From Nitrobacter winogradskyi (GTDB lineage Bacteria; Pseudomonadota; Alphaproteobacteria; Rhizobiales; Xanthobacteraceae), in NCBI RefSeq assembly GCF_006539545.1, contig NZ_BJNF01000020.1:1-64000 (forward strand): DNA of 64,000 nt. The letters run 5' to 3'. The position numbers and the translations under genes are program-made. The notes beneath the pieces were generated by a model. That model had not been told where the DNA came from. It saw only the letters and a program-made list of their open reading frames with translations, and ran no database searches. Below are positions 46,319 through 52,728 of this stretch, piece after piece; positions within the stretch are counted from its first letter, which is position 1; every line of letters starts with the position of its first letter.

Positions 46319-46639
46319 TCATGAGAACCCGAGGCCGGGCGGCAAGCCAAGCCCGCCCGTCAATGCCTGCATCTTCTCCTGCATCGCGACCTCCGCCTTG
46401 CGGCGCGCGTCGGCAAGTGCGGTCACGACAAGATCCTCGAGAATTTCACGTTCGTCCGGCTTGATCAGGGACGGATCGATCGAGATCCCCTTGACTTCCA
46501 TCTTGGCTGTCATCCGCACGGTCACAAGGCCGCCGCCGGACGCGCCATCGACCTCGATCTGGTCGAGTTCGTCCTGCATGGCCTTCATCTTGGATTGAAA
46601 TTGAGCCGCCTGCTTCATCATGCCGAGAAAATCAGCCAT
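46319..46639 (-). CDS. ybaB: YbaB/EbfC family nucleoid-associated protein
   Basis: A 106-aa DNA-binding dimer: MADFLGMMKQAAQFQSKMKA, then EVDGASGGGLVTVRMTAKME and DEREILEDLVVTALADARRK. It has the usual Met/Gly-rich tail. The ATG follows GGAAGG four bases upstream. It sits between dnaX and recR, its nearly universal context. Confidence 0.96.
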   Translation of the reverse strand: MADFLGMMKQAAQFQSKMKAMQDELDQIEVDGASGGGLVTVRMTAKMEVKGISIDPSLIKPDEREILEDLVVTALADARRKAEVAMQEKMQALTGGLGLPPGLGFS

Positions 46640-46659
46640 CAAACCTTCCTTTTTTTTGC

Positions 46660-46703
46660 TGGAGCCTTCCGATTCTGACTCCGTCGGAGCCCGAGAGGCT
46701 CTA
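46660..46703. repeat. R1 hairpin module alone
   Basis: GGAGCCTTCCGATTCTGACT, CCGTCGGAGCCCGAG, AGGCTCTAG: outer arms GGAGCCT/AGGCTCT match the hairpin module of R1 without the palindrome. On the minus strand its CTAGAGCC end contains the TAG stop of dnaX. Confidence 0.65.
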
Positions 46704-48539
46704 GTCGCCGCTGTCCGGATCATCGGTCAGTTCGTCAGGAGCGGCATCGGAATCCGGCGACGACAACGCGAACTTTCTCACCTCGACCACCTTGGCGCCA
46801 GGAAAACGCGCCAGCACGTCCTGAACGCGCGGATCAGCCTCGGCCGCGCGCTCCCGCTCGCTTTTCTGCAACAGCGCCTGCGAACGCAGTGTCGGCTGGC
46901 ACGGCTCGTTGGAAACGATCACCGTCCAGCGCCGGCCGGTCCATTGTTCCAGCTTGCGCCCAAGATCGTTCACCAGCGTACGCGCCGCGCTGCGCTCCAG
47001 CGCCACCTCAAGCCGGCCGTTCTCGATGCGGACCAGCCGAATGTCGGCCTCCAGCGCGGCCTTGATGATCAGATCGCGCTTTTCGCCGGCAAGCGCCACG
47101 AGTTCGGTCAGGCTCTCGATCCGCATCGCCGGAATCGCGCCCGCTGTGTCGGCCATCGGCGCGGCAGCCTGCGGACGGGCCGGCTCCGCGGCGGCGCGCG
47201 GCGACAATGACCGCGCAGCCGACGACGGAACGGATGACACTGATCCCGAGGTCGATCTGTGCGGCGCGGCATGGGTGGTGGCGCCCGGCGATTCGCCGCC
47301 ATTCCGATCCAGCAGCCGGATCGCCTCATCGGGCGTCGGCAGGTCCGCAACATAGGCAATGCGGACCAGCACCATCTCGGCCGCGGCCGCCGGCCGCGTC
47401 GCGCCCTGAACTTCCGCGATTCCTTTCAGCAGCATTTGCCACATCCGCGACAGCACGCGGATCGACAGTTTCACGGCGAAATCGCGAGCGCGCAGGCGCT
47501 CCGTTTCACCGAATGCGACGTTGTCGGCGATCGCCGGAACGATCTTGATGCGCGTCACGAAGTTGACGAACTCGGCCAGGTCGCTGAGCACGACGACCGG
47601 GTCGGCGCCGGTCTCGTATTGAGAGCGAAACTCACCGAATGCGCTCGCGATGTCGCCCCGCGCCAGCGCCTCGAACAGATCGATGACGCGCGTGCGATCC
47701 GCAAGTCCCAGCATCTGCCGCACCGCATCGGCCCGGACCACGCCAGCCGCATGGGCGATGGCCTGATCGAGCAACGACAGGGAATCTCGCACCGAGCCTT
47801 CGGCCGCCCTCGCCAGGATGCCAAGCGCCTCCGGCTCCACCTCGACATTCTCTTTCGCCGCGATAGCGGCAAGGTGCGCCATCAGCACCTCGGCTTCGAC
47901 GCGCCGGAGGTCGAACCGCTGGCAGCGCGACAGCACCGTCACCGGAACTTTGCGGATCTCGGTGGTCGCGAACACGAACTTCGCGTGCTCCGGCGGCTCC
48001 TCCAGCGTCTTCAGGAACGCGTTGAAGGCCGCCGTCGACAGCATGTGAACTTCGTCGATGATGTAGACCTTGTAGCGCGCGCTCGACGGCGCATAGCGCA
48101 CGCTGTCGTTGATCTGCCTGACATCGTCGACACCGGTGTGAGAAGCGGCGTCCATCTCCAGCACGTCGATATGCCGGCTTTCCATAATGGCCCGGCAATG
48201 AACGCCGAGTTGCGGCATCCGGATGGTCGGTCCCTGCACAGAGCCGTCCGCAAGCTCGTAGTTCAGTGCGCGGGCAAGAATGCGCGCGGTGGTGGTTTTT
48301 CCCACACCGCGCACGCCGGTCAGGATCCAGGCCTGCGGAATCCGCCCCGTTTCGAACGCATTGGACACCGTGCGCACCAGCGCCTCCTGTCCGATGAGAT
48401 CGTCAAAGCTTGCCGGACGGTATTTGCGCGCCAGCACGCGGTACTGCGCGCTCGATCCGGATGGCGTCACGCCGAGGTCGAGACCGGTTTGGCCGGCTGC
48501 GTCATCGGGGAGCGTCGAGGGATGGCCAGCATCGGTCAT
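46701..48539 (-). CDS. dnaX: DNA polymerase III subunits gamma/tau
   Basis: Clamp-loader ATPase, 612 aa from MTDAGHPSTLP. Walker A is GVRGVGKTTTARI; the Walker B region is VYIIDEVHMLSTAAFN; the sensor is FVFATTEIRKVPVTV. The zinc module that in E. coli has four Cys is reduced here to a single Cys (MPQLGVHCRAIMESRH). C-terminal domains III and V (about 380-612) are present, so this encodes tau; no obvious slippery A6-G heptamer was seen. The TAG stop lies in a repeat border. The SRP RNA gene is about 120 bp upstream on the same strand. Confidence 0.95.
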   Translation of the reverse strand: MTDAGHPSTLPDDAAGQTGLDLGVTPSGSSAQYRVLARKYRPASFDDLIGQEALVRTVSNAFETGRIPQAWILTGVRGVGKTTTARILARALNYELADGSVQGPTIRMPQLGVHCRAIMESRHIDVLEMDAASHTGVDDVRQINDSVRYAPSSARYKVYIIDEVHMLSTAAFNAFLKTLEEPPEHAKFVFATTEIRKVPVTVLSRCQRFDLRRVEAEVLMAHLAAIAAKENVEVEPEALGILARAAEGSVRDSLSLLDQAIAHAAGVVRADAVRQMLGLADRTRVIDLFEALARGDIASAFGEFRSQYETGADPVVVLSDLAEFVNFVTRIKIVPAIADNVAFGETERLRARDFAVKLSIRVLSRMWQMLLKGIAEVQGATRPAAAAEMVLVRIAYVADLPTPDEAIRLLDRNGGESPGATTHAAPHRSTSGSVSSVPSSAARSLSPRAAAEPARPQAAAPMADTAGAIPAMRIESLTELVALAGEKRDLIIKAALEADIRLVRIENGRLEVALERSAARTLVNDLGRKLEQWTGRRWTVIVSNEPCQPTLRSQALLQKSERERAAEADPRVQDVLARFPGAKVVEVRKFALSSPDSDAAPDELTDDPDSGD

Positions 48540-48659
48540 TGAGCGATCCGCAATTTTCTCTCTCGAAGCCGGCTTGCGGAACAAGGGGAGCGAGCCTTCG
48601 GGCCGCGCGCGTCCGGCGCTGGCAAGATCTCCGAAAAGCACGGCTCGCCCGACAAGAGG

Positions 48660-48757
48660 TAGGAGACTGACGAGCGACCCGATCCGGACCTCGTTAGGGC
48701 TGCTTCCTTCCGGACCTGACCCGGTTGGCGAGTGGCTCGTCCACCGCCAATCTCCCG
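48660..48757 (-). ncRNA. ffs: Signal recognition particle RNA, small bacterial type
   Basis: On the minus strand the highly conserved SRP domain IV reads GGGUCAGGUCCGGAAGGAAG then CAGCCC, the Ffh-binding asymmetric loop and GGAA tetraloop. Outer arms GGGAGAUUGGCG.. and GACGAGC (5' side) pair with GCUCGUCAGUCUCC (3' side). The length of about 98 nt is the 4.5S size. It lies upstream of dnaX, its common place in alphaproteobacteria. Ends are set by the base of the helix and may be off by a few bases. Confidence 0.94.
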
Positions 48758-48893
48758 CCTCCTATTTGGGGCCAAAAGCACGGGAAAGCAAGCAGCGAGG
48801 ACGGCTCCGGAAACGTACCGGTTCCGAACCATTGATTTCGGCGGACCGCTGCGCCAGTCTGCATCGGCATTCCTCAGAAAATATCCGCGAACG

Positions 48894-49310
48894 ATGTCCG
48901 AAACCTGGTCGCTTCACCCGCAACTCGACAACGACACGGTCGGCATCGGCGACCTGCCGCTCAGCCGGCTCCTGCTCAGCAAGGACGCCACCTATCCCTG
49001 GCTCATTCTGGCGCCAAGACGGGCTGGCGCGATCGAGATCATCGATCTTGATCATGACGACCGCTCGCGTCTGATGACGGAGATCGCTCGCGCGTCCGAA
49101 GTGCTCAAGGGCATCACGGGCTGCGACAAGCTCAACGTGGCCGCGCTTGGCAACCAGGTGCCGCAGCTTCATGTCCATGTCATCGCGCGCCGCATAAGCG
49201 ACGCCGCGTGGCCCGCTCCGGTCTGGGGCGCGGCGCCCGCGCGCGAATACGATCCGGCAGAACTCGAGACACTCATTGAAGCAATTCGGCGCGGGATAGG
49301 GCTCGGTTAG
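48894..49310 (+). CDS. HIT domain-containing protein
   Basis: A 138-aa histidine-triad family protein: LHPQLDNDTVGIGDLPLSRL, ATYPWLILAPRRAGAIEI, NVAALGNQVPQLHVHVIARR. The triad reads Q-L-H-V-H-V-I, so the first His is replaced by Gln while the catalytic middle His and the third remain, as far as alignment by eye allows. Substrate unknown (HIT proteins act on nucleotide derivatives). It is divergent from the SRP RNA and dnaX. Confidence 0.92.
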   Translation: MSETWSLHPQLDNDTVGIGDLPLSRLLLSKDATYPWLILAPRRAGAIEIIDLDHDDRSRLMTEIARASEVLKGITGCDKLNVAALGNQVPQLHVHVIARRISDAAWPAPVWGAAPAREYDPAELETLIEAIRRGIGLG

Positions 49311-49326
49311 GCTGACCGTCAGGATC

Positions 49327-49446
49327 TGGAGCATTTTCCGGCCAAGCGGGATGACTGTTGGCCGCAAGAAAAAGCGATCAGACAATAATTTCCAGAGCAT
49401 GTTTCCGGAGCACGGCCCGATCCAACTTGATCGAATCATGCTCCAG
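49327..49446 (+). repeat. Divergent R1/R2-like composite
   Basis: GGAGCATTTTCCGGCCAAGC, then GCAAGAAAAAGCGATCAGAC, AATAATTTCCAGAGC resembles a diverged R1; AGAGCATGTTTCCGGAGC to GATCGAATCATGCTCC resembles a diverged R2 with outer arms GAGCATG/CATGCTC. The same opening (GAGCATTTTCCGG) follows the DUF1178 gene at 34380. Confidence 0.55.
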
Positions 49447-49622
49447 GCCCGCAGCAGAACGCGCCGATTTCAACGTATCGGACTTTCCCCTCCCGTACTT
49501 GACCTTTCCGCGGGCGGAATCTGCCAGCACTTGGCGGCGCTTTTGCCAGCCCGCAACGCACTGAAATGGAAACCTTTTTGGCAAGGACGGATTCGCGCCC
49601 GCCCGATCCCGAATGATAACTC

Positions 49623-49662
49623 TTGCACTGGAATATTTTTCTATATATGAGGTTTAACAACC
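49623..49662 (+). promoter_or_regulatory. Putative promoter and dyad upstream of Lrp-type gene
   Basis: TTGCAC (49623-49628) and TATGAG (49646-49651) are 17 bp apart, a weak sigma-70-like match. It is followed by the small dyad GGTTTAACAACC. GAATATT (49631) and AATATTC (49676) form a wider inverted pair. The strong AT-richness here contrasts with the flanks. Autoregulation by the Lrp protein is inference. Confidence 0.35.
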
Positions 49663-49686
49663 TAAACATTGGAACAATATTCTACC

Positions 49687-50196
49687 ATGAACGATCTCAC
49701 CCCTCAAATCATTGAGACCGGTCGTCGCCTCGACGCCATCGACCGCAAGATCCTGACCGTGCTGCAGGAAGACGCATCGCTTTCCGTGGCCGAGATCGGC
49801 GACCGCGTCGGATTGTCCTCGACACCTTGCTGGAAACGGATTCAGCGGCTCGAAGCCGACGGCATCATCCTGCGCCGGGTGGCGCTGGTTGATCAGAACA
49901 AGATCGGGCTCGGCATTTCGGTGTTCGTGTCGGTGGAGAGCGGAGACCATTCCGACGTCTGGCTGAAAAAATTCGCCGATGCGATCAGCGCGATGCCCGA
50001 GGTGATGGAACTCTACCGCATGGCGGGCGACGTCGATTACATGCTGCGCGTCGTGGTCGCCGACATGGCGAGCTACGACCTCTTCTATAAAAAGCTGATC
50101 AGTTCGGTCGCGCTGAAAAACGTCACCTCGCGATTCGCGATGGAAAAGATCAAGTCAGTGACGGCTTTGCCGGTGCCTGCCCTGAGCGCGGCGTAG
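49687..50196 (+). CDS. Lrp/AsnC family transcriptional regulator
   Basis: A 169-aa one-component regulator: an N-terminal helix-turn-helix (DAIDRKILTVLQEDASLSVA, VGLSSTPCWKRIQRLEADGI) and a C-terminal RAM ligand-binding domain (about 75-150; VMELYRMAGDVDYMLRVVV). Ligand unknown, likely an amino acid. The ATG lacks a clear ribosome site; a TTG six codons upstream is the alternative. An AT-rich region with dyads lies upstream. Confidence 0.93.
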   Translation: MNDLTPQIIETGRRLDAIDRKILTVLQEDASLSVAEIGDRVGLSSTPCWKRIQRLEADGIILRRVALVDQNKIGLGISVFVSVESGDHSDVWLKKFADAISAMPEVMELYRMAGDVDYMLRVVVADMASYDLFYKKLISSVALKNVTSRFAMEKIKSVTALPVPALSAA

Positions 50197-50242
50197 CGAT
50201 TCCAATCGTTACGCCGCCGGCTTCACCGTTCATGCGGGACCA

Positions 50243-51742
50243 TCAAATCTTCTGATTGTACTCGCCGACCTCGGGATGGGTACGCAGCACGCTATCCATC
50301 GCCTCGAACATGTCGCGCATCCGCTGCTCGGAGACCGGGCTTTCCACCACGACCACCAGTTCAGGCTTGTTGGATGAGGCCCGCACCAGCCCCCAGCTTC
50401 CGTCCTGCGCCGTCACCCTGATGCCATTGACGGTGACGAGATCACGAATCGGCTGGCCCGCCACCTTGTCGCCGTTGGCCCTGGCGGCCTCGAAATGCTT
50501 CACTACGCTGTCAACAATGCCGTATTTGGCCTCGTCGGCGCAATGCGGCGACATCGTCGGCGACGACCAGGTTTTGGGCAAGGCGTTCTTCAGATCGGCC
50601 AGCGATTTGCCGGCGGCGCGATCGAGCATCTCGCAAACGGCGATCGCCGAGATCAACCCGTCATCGTAACCGCGGCCCATCGGCGCGTTGAAGAAGAAGT
50701 GGCCTGACTTCTCGAAACCGGCGAGCGCGCCAAGCTCATGGGTGCGCCGCTTCATGTAGGAATGGCCGGTTTTCCAGTAGGTCGCCCGCGCGCCCTGCTG
50801 CTGCAACACCGGATCGGTGACGAACAATCCCGTCGACTTCACATCGACCACGAAATGCGCATCCTTGTGGATCGCCGACATGTCGCGCGCCAGCATCACG
50901 CCGACCTTATCGGCGAAGATTTCCTCGCCGGTGCTGTCGACCACGCCGCAGCGGTCACCGTCGCCATCGAAGCCAAGACCGAGATCGGCCTTGTTTTCGA
51001 GCACCGCATCGCGGATCGCGTGCAGCATCTTCATGTCTTCGGGATTCGGATTGTACTTCGGGAAGCTGTGGTCGAGCTCGGTATCCAGCGGGATGACCTC
51101 GCAGCCGATCGCCTCCATCACCTGAGGCGCGAACGCGCCGGCGGTGCCGTTGCCGCAGGCCACCACAGCCTTCAGCTTGCGCTTCAGCTTCGGCCGTTTC
51201 GTCAGATCCGCGATGTAGCGCGCCGGGAAATTGTCGTGAAATTCATAGGAACCGCCTCCCCTGGTGGCAAAGGCGGCGTCGAGTACGATCTCCTTGAGCC
51301 GCGTCATCTCATCGGGCCCGAACGTCAGCGGCCGGTTGGCGCCCATCTTGACGCCGGTCCAGCCGTTGTCGTTATGCGAGGCCGTCACCATGGCGACGCA
51401 GGGGACATCGAGCTCGAACTGCGCGAAATACGCCATCGGCGTCATGCACAGTCCGATGTCGTGAACCTTGCAGCCCGACGCCAGCAGGCCGGAGATCAGC
51501 GCGTACTTGATGGACGACGAATAGCTGCGGAAATCATGACCGGTGACGATCTCCTTCTTCTGGCCGAGTTCGCCGATCAGCGTGCCCAGCCCCATGCCCA
51601 GCGCCTGAATGCCCATCAGGTTGATTTCCTTGCCGAACAGCCATCGCGCGTCATATTCGCGAAATCCGGTCGCCTTCACCATCGGCTCGGATTCATAGGC
51701 ATAGGTGTTCGGCGCCAGAACGGACTTCGGCTTCGGAAACAT
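50243..51742 (-). CDS. Phosphomannomutase/phosphoglucomutase
   Basis: A 499-aa alpha-D-phosphohexomutase that interconverts hexose 1- and 6-phosphates, feeding sugar-nucleotide and polysaccharide synthesis. The phosphoserine loop is VTASHNDNGWTGVK, the metal loop GFDGDGDRCGVVD, the sugar loop KSGHFFFNAPM and the C-terminal phosphate loop RASSNKPELVVV. The ATG at MFPKPKS has GAGG nine bases upstream; an ATG nine codons earlier lacks a ribosome site. It is convergent with the Lrp-type gene. Confidence 0.93.
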   Translation of the reverse strand: MFPKPKSVLAPNTYAYESEPMVKATGFREYDARWLFGKEINLMGIQALGMGLGTLIGELGQKKEIVTGHDFRSYSSSIKYALISGLLASGCKVHDIGLCMTPMAYFAQFELDVPCVAMVTASHNDNGWTGVKMGANRPLTFGPDEMTRLKEIVLDAAFATRGGGSYEFHDNFPARYIADLTKRPKLKRKLKAVVACGNGTAGAFAPQVMEAIGCEVIPLDTELDHSFPKYNPNPEDMKMLHAIRDAVLENKADLGLGFDGDGDRCGVVDSTGEEIFADKVGVMLARDMSAIHKDAHFVVDVKSTGLFVTDPVLQQQGARATYWKTGHSYMKRRTHELGALAGFEKSGHFFFNAPMGRGYDDGLISAIAVCEMLDRAAGKSLADLKNALPKTWSSPTMSPHCADEAKYGIVDSVVKHFEAARANGDKVAGQPIRDLVTVNGIRVTAQDGSWGLVRASSNKPELVVVVESPVSEQRMRDMFEAMDSVLRTHPEVGEYNQKI

Positions 51743-51826
51743 GCAGACGGCCTCGCAAGGAAAGGACATGACGTAAGGAAATACAGCCGGACGATGCCAC
51801 GGCTGCTGGAAATGCGGGAGCTGGAA

Positions 51827-51923
51827 TTGTTACGGCTTTGACGGAATCAAAGCCGGGCTCAAACTTTATTCTAACGCGTTGTCTGGACGCGAACCGGGAC
51901 CCGCTTCGCTCGAAAACGCTACA
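51827..51923 (-). repeat. R1 composite repeat with variant hairpin module
   Basis: A hairpin GGCTTTGA/TCAAAGCC (8-bp stem, sequence unlike the usual module) is followed by short-form reverse R1: AACGCGTTGTCTGGACGCGA to CTCGAAAACGCTACAGG. It lies between the mutase and protease genes. Confidence 0.8.
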
Positions 51924-51996
51924 GGTCTGTGAACGGGAATTGCGGCATAATTCGCGACGGCAGGACAGCGCGCATCAGGACGAGCGGCGCGGCAGG

Positions 51997-52518
51997 CTAT
52001 TGCTCCAGAACCATCCGCCCGTTCGCGAATTCGAAGCGCCTGAGCTTGGATAAAAAAGACAGACCCAGCAGATTTTCAGACAGGGCCTCGTCGGGCAGCA
52101 CCATGGCATCGACATCGCGGACGATGAGACCGCCGATGTCAACCATGGCGAGCCGGGTGCGGGCGGCCTTGAGCTTGCCGTTAGCCGTCGTCACGGTCGT
52201 CGTGTAGTCGTTCCGCGAGGGCCGCAAGCCGACCCGCGCGGCGGAGCTTTCGTTGAGCGCGACCACGGAGGCCCCGGTATCCACCATGAAGCCGATGCGC
52301 GCGCCATCGATCCGGCCTTCCGTCTGGAAGTGACCCCGGCCGTCGCGCGCAATGCTGACGCTGCGGATGCCATCGCGATCCTGAATCGCCTCCAATGCTG
52401 CCGGCTGCATCGACGTGGTGGGCCCCGCGGCTGCGGTCGTGGTCATCTCGTCAGCCAGTTGCGCCATATAGGTGCCGGCACCTATCAGAAGCGCGGCAAA
52501 AATCATCAGGTTACGCAT
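51997..52518 (-). CDS. Membrane-anchored clan AA aspartic protease (TIGR02281 type)
   Basis: A 173-aa retropepsin-like protein with an N-terminal membrane anchor (MRNLMIFAALLIGAGTYMAQ) and a single aspartic protease domain: the active-site motif is MVDTGASVVALNES near residue 79, with LLGLSFLSKLRRFEF as the C-terminal hydrophobic-Gly motif. A single DTG means it must dimerise. Target unknown. It stands alone between two intergenic stretches. Confidence 0.92.
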   Translation of the reverse strand: MRNLMIFAALLIGAGTYMAQLADEMTTTAAAGPTTSMQPAALEAIQDRDGIRSVSIARDGRGHFQTEGRIDGARIGFMVDTGASVVALNESSAARVGLRPSRNDYTTTVTTANGKLKAARTRLAMVDIGGLIVRDVDAMVLPDEALSENLLGLSFLSKLRRFEFANGRMVLEQ

Positions 52519-52728
52519 GGCACATACTCACTGACCGACCGGAACGGTCGTCACGATCTTACGCGCGGCCGTCAGCCCGCCATAACTTACGACAGGCTAC
52601 GCGCTTCTTTATTTGAGAAAAGCATGAGCGAAGCGTTAACGGAGATCTGTGAAGCGTTGACGCGAGACGTATTCAACACCTCGCTATTTGAAGATCTGGC
52701 TGCTTGAAGAGCTGGGTCATGCCACCTT

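Noticed and set aside
52624-52707. 27-codon frame MSEALTEICEALTRDV... before hrpB
   Set aside because: It is very short, has no ribosome site, and its two GAAGCGTT(A/G)ACG motifs look like a small direct repeat.
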